A stretch of DNA of 64,000 nt from Oceanicaulis sp. BBD 1991-10 (GTDB lineage: Bacteria > Pseudomonadota > Alphaproteobacteria > Caulobacterales > Maricaulaceae). This document shows, one piece after another, positions 43,668-52,387 of this stretch (within the stretch, counting starts at the first letter, position 1; each line of letters starts with the position of its first letter). A program made the translations under genes and the position numbers. The notes under the pieces were generated by a model that had not been told where the DNA came from, made no database searches, and saw only the letters and a list, made by a program, of their open reading frames with translations. The stretch spans positions 62,001 through 126,000 of the forward strand of contig LYSW01000005.1 in assembly GCA_001657295.1 (NCBI GenBank), in the 5' to 3' direction.

Positions 43668-44654
43668 ATGAGCGACATGGTCTTCATCCTCGCCGCGGCC
43701 TGCGCCTTCATCGCGGTCGCCGGGGTCGGCTTCGTGTTCGCCGGCGGCGGCGACCAGACCCGCAAGACCCGCATGGCGGCGGCCGTCGGCGAACCGGTCC
43801 AGCGCGGCAAACGCCAGGGCGCGGCCTTGGACACCGCGGCCCAAAAGCGCAAGCAGATCCAGGATTCGCTTAAAGACCTGGAGGAGCGCCAGAAGGCCGA
43901 GCGCAAGAAATCCCTGACCCTGAAGGCCAGGCTGGAGCAATCGGGTTTGAATTGGAGCCCGGCGAAATTCTGGATCATTTCAGTGATCCTGGGCGCGGTT
44001 TCGGTCATGGCCACCGTGGTGACCGGTCAACACCCGCTCCTGATCCTCGCCGCAGGCGTGATCGCCGGGCTCGGCTTGCCGCGCTGGGTGTTGTCGATGT
44101 CGCGCAAGCGCCGCCAGAAGAAATTCACCGAGAATTTCGCCGACGCGCTCGACGTCATCGTTCGCGGCATCAAATCCGGCCTGCCGCTCAACGAGTGTTT
44201 GAAAATCATCGCGCGCGAAGCCGAGCAACCGGTGCGCGGCGAGTTCGAATTATTGGTGGAGGGCATCGCCGTCGGCGTCGACGCGGACGAGGGCTTGCGC
44301 CGGATGCTGCGCCGGATGCCGCTTCCCGAGCTGTCCTTCTTTTCCATCGTGCTCACGATCCAGTCCAAGACCGGCGGCAATCTGGCCGAAGCGTTGGGCA
44401 ATCTGTCCGCGGTGCTCCGCGCCCGGAAAATGATGCGCGAGAAAGTCGCCGCCCTGTCGTCTGAAGCGAAGGCCTCAGCGATGATCATCGGCGCCCTGCC
44501 GCCGGGCGTGGCGACCATGGTGCTGGTGATTTCGCCCGATTACATGATGCCGCTCTTCACCACTTCGATGGGCCAGTTGATGCTGCTGGGCGGCCTCACC
44601 TGGATGGGCATCGGCATCTTCGTGATGCGCGGCATGATTAATTTCAAAATGTGA
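43668..44654 (+). CDS. tadB: Tad inner-membrane platform protein TadB
   Basis: 328 residues, starting immediately after the cpaF stop (zero gap). Hydrophobic N-terminal helix (FILAAACAFIAVAGVGFVFAGGG), then a cytosolic coiled coil, a membrane hairpin and the T2SSF domain (FADALDVIVRGIKSGLPLNECLKIIAREAEQPVRGEFELLVEGIAVGVDADEGLRRML), ending in two more membrane helices. It is the GspF-like platform component that, with TadC, couples CpaF to pilin insertion. Also called cpaG. Confidence 0.94.
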   Translation: MSDMVFILAAACAFIAVAGVGFVFAGGGDQTRKTRMAAAVGEPVQRGKRQGAALDTAAQKRKQIQDSLKDLEERQKAERKKSLTLKARLEQSGLNWSPAKFWIISVILGAVSVMATVVTGQHPLLILAAGVIAGLGLPRWVLSMSRKRRQKKFTENFADALDVIVRGIKSGLPLNECLKIIAREAEQPVRGEFELLVEGIAVGVDADEGLRRMLRRMPLPELSFFSIVLTIQSKTGGNLAEALGNLSAVLRARKMMREKVAALSSEAKASAMIIGALPPGVATMVLVISPDYMMPLFTTSMGQLMLLGGLTWMGIGIFVMRGMINFKM

Positions 44655-44663
44655 GGCGGGCCG

Positions 44664-45644
44664 ATGGATTTTTTCGCCTTCGCCGACTGGATCACGACGC
44701 CGAGCAATCTGTTCGCCGTCATCGCGGCGGCCCTTGTGTTCGCCACGGTATGGACGCTCTCCTCGCCCGCATTCAACACCGACAACACCTCCAAACGCCT
44801 CAAGCAGGTGGCCAACCGGCGTGACGAATTGCGCCGCAAGGCGCGCGAGGCGATCGAGAAGGATTCAAATCGCGGCGCGCTGCGCGGGGAGGCCAAGCAA
44901 AGCCTGTCCAAGCGGGTCGTCGAGGGATTGAATCTCCAAAAACTGCTGGAAGACCCCAATCTGAAGAACAAGCTGGTGCAGGCCGGACTGCGCGGGCAAG
45001 GCCCCGTGATGGGCTTTTATTTCTTCCGCCTGGCCATGCCCATCATCCTGTTCGGAGTGAGCTTTCTTTATCTCAACTTCATCAATGATTTCGGGCTTTT
45101 GGGCATGCAGCAGCTCGCCGTCATGATGGGCTTGGCGGTGCTGGGCTATTACGCGCCCGGGATTTATTTGAGCAATCTGGCGCAAAAGCGCCGCGATTCC
45201 ATTATGCAGGCCTTCCCGGACGCGCTGGACCTGCTGCTGATCTGTGTCGAGGCCGGAATGAGCATTGAAGCCGCGTTCCAGAAAGTCGCCTCCGAGATCG
45301 GCGCCAACTCGATCGAGCTCGCAGAAGAATTGTCGCTGACGACGGCGGAGCTGTCCTTTCTGCAGGACCGGCGCCTGGCCTACGAGAATCTGGCGACCCG
45401 CACCAATCATCCTGGCGTCAAATCCGTGGCGACCGCGCTGGTTCAGGCTGAGCGCTACGGCACGCCGCTGGGTCAGGCGCTTCGGGTCATGGCCAAGGAA
45501 AATCGCGACATGCGCATGGCGGCCGCCGAGAAAAAGGCGGCGGCCCTGCCCGCAAAGCTGACCGTGCCGATGATCCTGTTCTTCCTGCCGGTGCTGTTCC
45601 TGGTGATCATGGGGCCTGCAGCGATCACTTACCAAAGCATGTGA
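44664..45644 (+). CDS. tadC: Tad inner-membrane platform protein TadC
   Basis: 326 residues. Paralogue of TadB, with N-terminal helix (LFAVIAAALVFATVWTL), basic coiled region, membrane pair and a T2SSF domain (FPDALDLLLICVEAGMSIEAAFQKVASEIGANSIELAEELSLTTAELSFLQDRRLAYENLATRT), then a final helix (LTVPMILFFLPVLFLVIMGPAAI). Last core gene of the plus-strand Tad operon; also called cpaH. Confidence 0.94.
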   Translation: MDFFAFADWITTPSNLFAVIAAALVFATVWTLSSPAFNTDNTSKRLKQVANRRDELRRKAREAIEKDSNRGALRGEAKQSLSKRVVEGLNLQKLLEDPNLKNKLVQAGLRGQGPVMGFYFFRLAMPIILFGVSFLYLNFINDFGLLGMQQLAVMMGLAVLGYYAPGIYLSNLAQKRRDSIMQAFPDALDLLLICVEAGMSIEAAFQKVASEIGANSIELAEELSLTTAELSFLQDRRLAYENLATRTNHPGVKSVATALVQAERYGTPLGQALRVMAKENRDMRMAAAEKKAAALPAKLTVPMILFFLPVLFLVIMGPAAITYQSM

Positions 45645-45717
45645 CGAGCGCGGTTGCGCGCGGTAGCCTGCACGGGTGATCGGCGGGGGCTGATCGGACC
45701 GTTTCTAGGGGTGCGCC

Positions 45718-46215
45718 ATGTTTGGCTCGGAGAAGGCGGCGGCGCGGCGGCGCGAAGCGTTGCGCTTGGCCGGCGAAGCCGCTGACAATGCGCTGGACGC
45801 GCTGGCGGAAGGCGATGTCAAACGCGCCCGCCGCGAGCTGTCCGCGGTGCCCAAACGCCTGCGCTACGCCGACGGGGGGTGGAAGCCCGCGCTGGCCCTG
45901 GCCGTGGTGGACCTGGCTGAAGGCAAGCGGCGTTCGGGGCTCGCGCGCCTGATCGATGTCTGCGCGGGTCTGGACGAGACCAATCTCAGCAAGGATGAAA
46001 AGGGCTATCTCAGGCTTTACGCGCTCTACCGGGCGATCGATGCGTCCAAGGACGCACGCGCCCCGGCCGAGCTTCGCGCCCATACCGAAGATTTCCGGTT
46101 CGACCAGACGCTGGTGTCGAGCTGGCTGAAGCAGCGCTTCCCGCTGAAAAAGGTGGAAGCCTCAGAGCCGCCGCCGCCGCCTATGGCGCCGCCGCCTGGG
46201 CCGGGCGAAATCTAG
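45718..46215 (+). CDS. Hypothetical helical protein at the end of the Tad locus
   Basis: 165 residues, 73 bp after tadC and convergent with the tadD-like gene, which it overlaps by 4 bp. No signal peptide. Helical, Ala/Arg/Leu-rich, with a pattern like short TPR or HEAT helices (ALRLAGEAADNALDALAEGDVKRARRELSAVPKRL, KPALALAVVDLAEGKRRSGLARLIDVCAGLDE), ending in a Pro-rich tail (EPPPPPMAPPPGPGEI). No family is recognised. Its position suggests a cytosolic Tad accessory factor, but that is only context. Confidence 0.65.
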   Translation: MFGSEKAAARRREALRLAGEAADNALDALAEGDVKRARRELSAVPKRLRYADGGWKPALALAVVDLAEGKRRSGLARLIDVCAGLDETNLSKDEKGYLRLYALYRAIDASKDARAPAELRAHTEDFRFDQTLVSSWLKQRFPLKKVEASEPPPPPMAPPPGPGEI

Positions 46216-47033
46216 CGCAGCGCGTCCATATCGGCGCGGCGCAGGCGGTCCCAGCTGCGCGGGCTGCTCATCAGGGCGCGGATATAATCCAGATTCTGCG
46301 CCGCCATTTCCGGCGTTGAATCGATCAGCGCCACGGATTCCGCTTCCTCGAAGCGGCCTTGCAGGGCCAGAGACAAAGCCAAATTCTGGCGAATTTCGGG
46401 GCTCGCGCGCTCCGATTGCGACGCTTGCCGCAGATAGGATTCGGCCTGTTCGGGATCACCATTGAGCATTAATGACAGCGCCAGATTATTCAAAACGCCG
46501 GGCTCGCCGGGCGATAGCGCCAGGGCCTGCTGGAAGCGCGTCCGCGCCAATTCCTGGCGCCCGGACTGCTCCAGCGCCACGCCCAGCGCATTGAAGATGC
46601 GCCAGTCGCCGGTCAACACGCTCGCGGCGCGGCCCAAGGGCTCGACCGCCTGCACGGCCCGGCCCCCGGCGACCAAGGCCATGCCGAAGGCGGCCTGGAG
46701 TTCGGCGTCGTCGGGATAAAGCGCCAGCGCCTGCCGGGCAACTTCCGCGGCGCGCGGCGCACCGTTGAGCTGGCGCAGGACGGTGGACAGCTTGAGCGCC
46801 GCTTCACGGTCGCCCGGGTTCAGCTCATAGGCCTCGGCCCAAAATGCGGCCTGGGTCAGCAAGTCCTGATTTTCGATCGCCGCACGCTCGTCGGATGTGG
46901 CGGGAACAATGGAGCGCGCCTGCATCTCCGCGGCCAGCGCTTCTTCTTCCTCGGTGAGCGCCAACTCGCCCGTGGTCGCGCAGCCGGCGAGGACAGCTGC
47001 AGCCAGGGCGATTGCGGACAGATGCGCGCGCAT
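46212..47033 (-). CDS. tadD: TadD-like TPR lipoprotein
   Basis: 273 residues. Lipoprotein signal with lipobox LAGC right after the hydrophobic start, then about five tetratricopeptide repeats (AAFWAEAYELNPGDREAALKLSTVLRQL, AAEVARQALALYPDDAELQAAFGMALVAGG, AVEPLGRAASVLTGDWRIFNALGVALEQSG, ARTRFQQALALSPGEPGVLNNLALSLMLNGD, AESYLRQASQSERASPEIRQNLALSLALQG). This matches TadD, the pilotin-like TPR lipoprotein of Tad pili, and the position next to tadC fits. It is on the opposite strand to the cpa operon. An agagg ribosome site precedes the ATG. Confidence 0.87.
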   Translation of the reverse strand: MRAHLSAIALAAAVLAGCATTGELALTEEEEALAAEMQARSIVPATSDERAAIENQDLLTQAAFWAEAYELNPGDREAALKLSTVLRQLNGAPRAAEVARQALALYPDDAELQAAFGMALVAGGRAVQAVEPLGRAASVLTGDWRIFNALGVALEQSGRQELARTRFQQALALSPGEPGVLNNLALSLMLNGDPEQAESYLRQASQSERASPEIRQNLALSLALQGRFEEAESVALIDSTPEMAAQNLDYIRALMSSPRSWDRLRRADMDALR

Positions 47034-47146
47034 GCTCTACCTCTTATTTCCGAGACGGACCAAGTCGCGCTCAAGAATGGGCCGGCCCGGTCAAGAAGCC
47101 GTTAACACATGCCCGAACGACGCCGCTGGAAGGACGCCATAGCGTG

Positions 47147-48523
47147 ATGACCGAGATGACACCCTTCGCCGCCACCGCGGAGCAATCTGTTCAGATCGTG
47201 GTCCGCGACGGACTTGAAGCGGCGCTGGACGGATTGTCTGAAAGCTCGGCGGCGCACGCCCGCAGCGCAGGATTCAAGGCGGATTCAGGCGAGGTCCTGA
47301 TCCTGCCCGCCGGCGGCGGGCCGGCCGCGCTGCTCGGCGCGGGCGATGCGCGCTCGCCCTTCGACATCGCTGCGGCGGCGAAGAAGCTGCCCGAAGGCGA
47401 TTGGGCGATTACGGGGTCGCCGGACGCGTGGGACCCGACGGAGACGGCCGTGGCGCTCGCCTTCGGGGCTTATCAATTCACTCGCTATAAGGCCGCCAAA
47501 CGCGCGCCGGCCCGTTTCGTCGCGCCTGACGGTGCAGATGTCGAGGAAGCCGCGCGCATCGTGCGCGGCGCCGCGCTGACCCGCGATCTGGTCAACACCC
47601 CGGCCGGAGACATGCTGCCCAGCCATCTGGAAGCGGCGGTGCGCGCTCTGGCCGATGCAAACGGCGCGACGGTTCGGGTGACGCTGGGCGAGGATTTGCT
47701 CAATCCCGAAGACGTCTATCCGATGATCCATGCGGTCGGCCGCGCCTCCGCGGATGCGCCGCGCCTGATTGAATTTGAATGGGGCGATCACCGTCATCCG
47801 CGCCTGGCGCTGGTGGGCAAGGGCGTGTGTTTCGATTCCGGCGGACTCGACATCAAGCCGGCCGACGGCATGCTCTTGATGAAAAAGGACATGGGCGGGG
47901 CGGCGAATGTTCTGGGCCTGGCGTCCATCATCATGGGCGCGAAGCTGCCGGTGCGCCTGCACGTGCTGATTCCGGCGGTTGAAAACGCCATCTCGGGCAA
48001 TGCCTTCCGGCCCGGCGACATCTTGGACAGCCGCAAGGGCGACTCGGTCGAGATCGGCAATACCGACGCCGAAGGCCGGCTGGTGCTCGCTGACGCGCTG
48101 ACCCGGGCGCTTGAGGATGCGCCGGATCTGTTGATCGACATGGCCACGCTCACCGGCGCGGCGCGGATCGCGCTGGGGCCGGAAGTGTCTCCATTTTACA
48201 CAGACGACGATGAGCTGGCCGCCGACATCGCGGCGGCGGGCGCCGCGGTCGACGACCCGGTTTGGCGCATGCCGTTATGGGACGGTTACGACAAGTGGCT
48301 GGACAGCCCGATCGCGGATATCTCGTCGACCGGCGGCAGCCGCTTCGCCGGGTCGGTCACCGCCGCGCTTTTCCTGCGCCGCTTCGCGGGTGAAGCGAAG
48401 GCCTGGGTGCATTTCGACATTTTCGCCTGGAACCCCACCGGGCGTCCGGGCCGGCCAAAGGGCGGCGAGATGCTGGGCGCCCGCGCGCTCTGGCGCATGC
48501 TGAAACAGCGCTATGGCGGATAG
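47147..48523 (+). CDS. Leucyl aminopeptidase (M17 family)
   Basis: 458 residues from the ATG at 47147 (gctggaagga upstream). Earlier in-frame codons overlap the start of tadD on the other strand and do not look like M17. The two-metal peptidase domain has VGKGVCFDSGGLDIKPADGMLLMKKDMGGAANVLG (metal Lys and Asp), NTDAEGRLVLADALT (signature with Asp, Glu and the bicarbonate-binding Arg) and DMATLTGAA. The N-terminal domain is short, as in the PepA-like 'leucyl aminopeptidase family' of alphaproteobacteria. It removes N-terminal residues from peptides in the cytosol. The following cell-wall peptidase gene overlaps its end by 11 bp. Confidence 0.92.
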   Translation: MTEMTPFAATAEQSVQIVVRDGLEAALDGLSESSAAHARSAGFKADSGEVLILPAGGGPAALLGAGDARSPFDIAAAAKKLPEGDWAITGSPDAWDPTETAVALAFGAYQFTRYKAAKRAPARFVAPDGADVEEAARIVRGAALTRDLVNTPAGDMLPSHLEAAVRALADANGATVRVTLGEDLLNPEDVYPMIHAVGRASADAPRLIEFEWGDHRHPRLALVGKGVCFDSGGLDIKPADGMLLMKKDMGGAANVLGLASIIMGAKLPVRLHVLIPAVENAISGNAFRPGDILDSRKGDSVEIGNTDAEGRLVLADALTRALEDAPDLLIDMATLTGAARIALGPEVSPFYTDDDELAADIAAAGAAVDDPVWRMPLWDGYDKWLDSPIADISSTGGSRFAGSVTAALFLRRFAGEAKAWVHFDIFAWNPTGRPGRPKGGEMLGARALWRMLKQRYGG

Positions 48524-49295
48524 CCCGACAGCCTTTCAGGTCACCGCCGGCGTGGCGCCGGTGCGCCGTACGCCGGCGGATGACGGGGCGCAGGAGACCC
48601 AGCTTCTGGCCGGAGAAGTCTTCCTCGTGGAGGCGGAGGAGACGGGCTGGGCGCACGGCCGCACGGCGATGGATGATTATCGAGGCTGGGTCGACATGGC
48701 GGCGCTGTCCGCGCCCGCCCTGATCCCGACCCATCAGGTCAAGGTGCTGCGCAGCTACGTGTTTTCCGCGCCCGACCTGAAATCCGCACCGGTCTGCCTG
48801 ATCAGTTTGAACGCGAAAATCGTCGGCGGCGCGCGCGCGGGCCGCTAAGCCCAGCGCATGGGCTGGGTGTTTGACGGGCATTTGCGGGCCGTCGGTGATC
48901 CCATGGAGCCGGACTATGTCGCCGTCGCCGAACGCTTTTTGAACACGCCTTACTTCTGGGGCGGCAAGGAGAGCCTGGGTTTGGATTGCTCCGGCCTGGT
49001 GCAGGCCTCGCTGGAGGCGGCGGGTGTCGCCGCGCCGCGCGACACCGGTCCGCAGGAAGCCTGGGCGAAGGCGCATTGGGAGGCGGTCGAGATGACCGAG
49101 GATCTGTCCGGGCTGCAACGCGGCGATCTGATCTTTTGGCCCGGCCATGTGGGCATCATGACCGACGCCGACACGCTGCTGCACGCCAACGCCTTCCACA
49201 TGATGACCGCCGCCGAGCCGCTTCGCCGCGCCGCCAAACGCATCGCGCATCATCATGCGCCCATGAGCGGGATTTATCGCCGGCGCGCTGAATGA
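48513..49295 (+). pseudogene. SH3 + NlpC/P60 (C40) peptidase gene broken by an in-frame TAA
   Basis: One gene in two pieces in the same frame. The first piece (48513-48848) encodes two SH3-like segments (VAPVRRTPADD, TGWAHGRTAMDDYRGWVDMAAL, HQVKVLRSYVFSAPDLKS) and stops at a TAA at 48846-48848. Nine bases later, in the same frame, a second piece (48858-49295) begins MGWVFDGHL, which completes the SH3 domain, and then carries a full NlpC/P60 domain: PYFWGGKESLGLDCSGLVQ with the catalytic Cys, GDLIFWPGHVGIM with the His, and LLHANAF. A Tyr codon (TAT/TAC) changed to TAA would explain it. Family members are whole proteins of about 260 residues that cut D-Glu-DAP peptides. No ribosome site precedes the second piece. 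It overlaps the aminopeptidase gene by 11 bp. Confidence 0.8.
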
Positions 49296-49313
49296 GGAAT
49301 CAGGTCCGAGCCC

Positions 49314-50525
49314 ATGGCGGAGCGGGCCGTTTCGCCCTATCTCTGCGGCATGCCTGATACCCATGCGCTGTCCGACCATTGCGATCCGATCCCGCTCGCC
49401 CGCCGCCTGATCCAGGCGCCGTCGATAACGCCGGCCGACGCCGGCGCCCTGGACATTCTGGGGGGTGCGCTGGCGGCGCTGGGATTCACCGTCAAGCGAT
49501 ACCGCTTTGATGAGGTCGACAATCTGTACGCCCGCCTCGGTGACGCCGCGCCGGTCTTCTGCTTCGCCGGTCACACCGATGTCGTGCCGCCGGGGCCGGA
49601 AGCGGAATGGACCCATGCGCCCTTTGATGCGGCGCTTGATGAAGGCGTGCTCTGGGGGCGCGGCGCGGCGGACATGAAGGGCGCGCTTGCGGCCATGGTC
49701 GCCGGCGTCGCAGCCTTTCTGGAGCGGGAAGGGCGTCCGGCGGGTTCGATCGCCTTTCTGATCACAGGCGACGAGGAAGGTCCGGCCGTCAACGGCACCA
49801 AGAAGCTGCTTGAAGCGATCGCGGCGGAGGGCGAGCAGCTGGATCACTGCCTGGTGGGCGAGCCGACCAACCCGTCCGCCTTGGGCGAAACCATCAAGGT
49901 CGGCCGGCGCGGCAGTTTAAACGGAGTGATCACCGTCACCGGCCGCCAGGGTCATGTGGCGTATCCGGAGAAGGCGGAAAACCCGATCCCGGCGCTCACC
50001 GCCCTTTTGGCCCGGCTGACCGCCCGCACGCTGGACGAGGGCGCGCCGCACTTTCAGCCCTCCAATCTGGAAGTGACCTCCATTGATGTGGGCAATGCGG
50101 CCCATAACGTGATCCCGGGCGTGGCGAAGGCGAAATTCAATATCCGCTTCAACACCAGCCACGCGGGCGATGATCTCAAGCGCTGGATCACAGAGGAGGC
50201 CCAGACGGTTCACCTGGACCACAGGGTCGATGTCGATCTGGACCTGAAGGTCACCGGGGAAGCCTTTCTGACCCGGTCCAGCCCCTTCACCGACCTGATC
50301 CGCGACGCCGTCGCTGAACGGACCGGCCGTGCGCCGGCGCTGACCACGGGCGGCGGCACGTCGGATGCGCGCTTCATCAAGGATTACTGCCCGGTGGCGG
50401 AATTCGGCCTGGTCGGCGCGACCATGCATCAGATCGACGAGCGGGTGGACGCGGGCGACGTGGTCGCCCTGTCGGGCATTTATGCGGACATTCTCGCGCG
50501 CTATTTCAAGGCCTTCGCCGCATGA
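49314..50525 (+). CDS. dapE: Succinyl-diaminopimelate desuccinylase
   Basis: Removes succinate from N-succinyl-LL-DAP in lysine and peptidoglycan precursor synthesis. 403 residues (M20 family). Metal and catalytic motifs: FCFAGHTDVVPPG, GRGAADMKGALAAMV, ITGDEEGPAVNGTKK (general base Glu pair), the dimerisation domain, and TTGGGTSDARFIKDYCPVAEFGLVG, which is typical of DapE rather than ArgE. The ATG at 49350 (MPDTHALSDHCDPIPLARRL) is an alternative start nearer the usual length of about 380-390. The next gene starts in an ATGA overlap. dapD lies at the far end of the window. Confidence 0.94.
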   Translation: MAERAVSPYLCGMPDTHALSDHCDPIPLARRLIQAPSITPADAGALDILGGALAALGFTVKRYRFDEVDNLYARLGDAAPVFCFAGHTDVVPPGPEAEWTHAPFDAALDEGVLWGRGAADMKGALAAMVAGVAAFLEREGRPAGSIAFLITGDEEGPAVNGTKKLLEAIAAEGEQLDHCLVGEPTNPSALGETIKVGRRGSLNGVITVTGRQGHVAYPEKAENPIPALTALLARLTARTLDEGAPHFQPSNLEVTSIDVGNAAHNVIPGVAKAKFNIRFNTSHAGDDLKRWITEEAQTVHLDHRVDVDLDLKVTGEAFLTRSSPFTDLIRDAVAERTGRAPALTTGGGTSDARFIKDYCPVAEFGLVGATMHQIDERVDAGDVVALSGIYADILARYFKAFAA

Positions 50526-51097
50526 TCGCTATTCTTCTCGAGGCGCGGCAGGGCGTGATCGGCTGCTTCAGGCTGTTAGCCTTTCGGGACGATTGGCGGG
50601 GCTATTTCGACGTCAGCCCGGGCGGCGTCGCGCGCTCCTTCGCCGGGATTATTCTGGCCCTGCCCGCCTTCGCCTTCGCCGTTGCAGGCGTCAATCATCT
50701 GGTGGCGGAAACCCCGACCGCAGCCGCGCCCGACGCCGGTTTCGACCTGACCGAGGCGGTGCTGGTCTGGATTCGGTTTTGGCTGCTCTTTCCCCTGATA
50801 GCCGCGGCGACCGCTTTGCTGCTGGGCGTCACCGACCGCTATGCAAAATGGCTGGTGGTGCACAACTGGATGGTTTTCGTGCTGATCCACATCCAGGCTT
50901 TCTGCTTCGTGCTCTATATGGCGGGTCTGGCCGATGCGGCGGCGCTGGCCTCTCTATTGACGATCTATCAGCTGGCGCGGCTTCTGGTGCACTGGCGCGT
51001 CGCGGCCGGCGCGCTGGGCTTGCCGGTGGTGATGGCGGGGGCGGCGTCCGCGATCCCGTTGATCGTCGAGCAGATTTTCATCCATCTGATCGCCTGA
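50522..51097 (+). CDS. Hypothetical multi-spanning membrane protein
   Basis: 191 residues, coupled to dapE by an ATGA overlap. Five or so hydrophobic helices (FAGIILALPAFAFAVAGVNHLV, FWLLFPLIAAATALLLGV, WMVFVLIHIQAFCFVLYMAGL, AAALASLLTIYQLARLLV, LGLPVVMAGAASAIPLIVEQIFI). The N-terminal part (FRLLAFRDDWRGYFDVSPGGVARSF) resembles Yip1-type alphaproteobacterial membrane proteins, with a short cytosolic segment that is conserved in appearance. Function unknown. Confidence 0.72.
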   Translation: MIAILLEARQGVIGCFRLLAFRDDWRGYFDVSPGGVARSFAGIILALPAFAFAVAGVNHLVAETPTAAAPDAGFDLTEAVLVWIRFWLLFPLIAAATALLLGVTDRYAKWLVVHNWMVFVLIHIQAFCFVLYMAGLADAAALASLLTIYQLARLLVHWRVAAGALGLPVVMAGAASAIPLIVEQIFIHLIA

Positions 51098-51098
51098 C

Positions 51099-51127
51099 AA
51101 AAAGGGCGGAGCCATGCGGCTCCGCCC
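51099..51127 (-). terminator. Terminator after the DUF6607-like gene
   Basis: A perfect 10-bp stem (gggcggagcc / ggctccgccc) with a 4-base loop. On the minus strand it is followed by T5, 27 bp after the stop at 51154. It may also stop read-through from dapE. Confidence 0.8.
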
Positions 51128-51153
51128 TCGATCTGCAGCGGTTTGGGCGGCGC

Positions 51154-52182
51154 CTAGCGCACGTCGACGGCGCCGCCGTCGGCGGTGACGCGCAGCTCGA
51201 TCACTTCGGCGGCTTCGCCAAAGGCGGTCTCGGTGTCTTTGGCGCCGTAGAAGACCGCCTGACCTTCGCTGAGCACCGGGCCGTAGAGCAGGGTGCCGTC
51301 CGCATCGTCGTCCACGGTGAACACATCGGCCAGCATGATGTTATCCCAGGCCTCACGCACGTCCGCCCAATAAGCTTCGGTGGCCGCCCAGTATTCCGCC
51401 GCCGCGCCGTCGCCTTCCAGATCGGCGTTCGTGTAGGTGTTGATGCCGTGCTCGCGCACCAGCTCACGCGGCTCGCCGTCCCGCAGGATGACCTTGGAGT
51501 TGTCCTGCTCGTGGGTCCAGCCCCAGGACAGCACGGTGTGACGGTTGACCGCTTCGATGACGTCGTAATCGTCACGAATGGTGGCGTCGCGGCGCGGCAG
51601 CGGACGATAGGTGGCCTCCGGTTCCCAGGTCGCCGCGTTGGAGGCGTGCTCCCAGCGCGCGATGCCGGCATAGCGCGGGCTGTCGTCGACCTGATAGACG
51701 GTCTGCGACCAGGCGCCGGCGGCGTCGGCGTCGGCGACGGCGTGCATCTCCCAGGTTCCAAAACCCTGATACGCCATCAGGCGCTCCGGCTCGTACAGCC
51801 AGTCCTGGCGCCAGTGCTTGATCACCATCGGAGCGGACGGATCGCCGACCAGCAAAAGGTGCTGCAAGGCGATGTAATCGCCGGTGTCCTCGATCACATA
51901 GACGACTTCGCGCGCCGGCGTGGTCTTGTCTTCGGCCAGTTCATAGCCGGCTTCGACCGGCATGAATTCGCTGAAGTCGAAGGTGACGGTGTATTCGCCC
52001 GCCATGGCCAGGATGGCGGTGCGGTCGGCTTCGAATTCGGCCGCTGAGCGTTCGGTCAGAACGGGCGCACCGGGCGCTGCGGGCGCGGCGGCCGTGTCGG
52101 CGGCGCCGGTGGTGGCGCAGGCGCTCAGGGCGAGCGCGGAGGCGCCGAGAGTCATCAATTTGAGCGGGGAGGAGAGGGGCAT
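51154..52182 (-). CDS. DUF6607-like lipoprotein
   Basis: 342 residues from the ATG at 52182, which has gaaagag upstream. The frame is open for a further 189 bp but those codons overlap the intergenic regulatory region. The N-terminus is a lipoprotein signal (LGASALALSAC). The body has the motifs I associate with DUF6607: GEYTVTFDFSEFMPVEAGYELAEDKTT, EVVYVIEDTGDYIALQHLLLVGD, VIKHWRQDWLYEPERLMAYQG and WSQTVYQVDDSPRYAGIARWEH. Relatives are often next to TonB receptors, as here. Biochemical role unknown; regulation by iron is inferred from the shared promoter region with the receptor gene. Confidence 0.8.
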   Translation of the reverse strand: MPLSSPLKLMTLGASALALSACATTGAADTAAAPAAPGAPVLTERSAAEFEADRTAILAMAGEYTVTFDFSEFMPVEAGYELAEDKTTPAREVVYVIEDTGDYIALQHLLLVGDPSAPMVIKHWRQDWLYEPERLMAYQGFGTWEMHAVADADAAGAWSQTVYQVDDSPRYAGIARWEHASNAATWEPEATYRPLPRRDATIRDDYDVIEAVNRHTVLSWGWTHEQDNSKVILRDGEPRELVREHGINTYTNADLEGDGAAAEYWAATEAYWADVREAWDNIMLADVFTVDDDADGTLLYGPVLSEGQAVFYGAKDTETAFGEAAEVIELRVTADGGAVDVR

Positions 52183-52350
52183 CTCTTTCGTCCTGTCATT
52201 GCCGGGCGCGTCCCGCGCCGCGGTCCGTTGAAAGCCTTCGGCGCCGACCGCCGGCAAGGTGAAACCCTGCGCCAATCCGTCGCCGTCCGGATATGCATAT
52301 TGCGACAGACTCGCACTTGCAATCGCAAAAGCAGTGCGGCATGAAGTCAC

Positions 52351-52370
52351 GCAAATGAGAACTGTTTGCA
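52351..52370 (+). promoter_or_regulatory. Fur-like site before the TonB receptor gene
   Basis: TGAGAACTGTTTGCA (52356-52370) matches 9 of the 14 defined bases of the 7-1-7 Fur motif and lies inside GCAAA-N9-TTTGC (52351-52369), a 19-bp inverted repeat. It is 18 bp before the ATG at 52388 and in the region shared with the divergent DUF6607-like gene. TTGCAATCGCAA (52317-52328) is a second small palindrome. Confidence 0.45.
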
Positions 52371-52387
52371 ATTAGGGCGACAAATCA

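Noticed and set aside
42102-43940. Long minus-strand frames opposite cpaF and cpaC (also 38300-40117)
   Set aside because: They are antisense to clearly recognised Tad genes, have His/Arg/Gln-rich nonsense composition and no family motifs.
47012-47146. 45-codon N-terminal extension of the leucyl aminopeptidase
   Set aside because: It overlaps the tadD start on the other strand, lacks a ribosome site in the right place and does not resemble M17 proteins.
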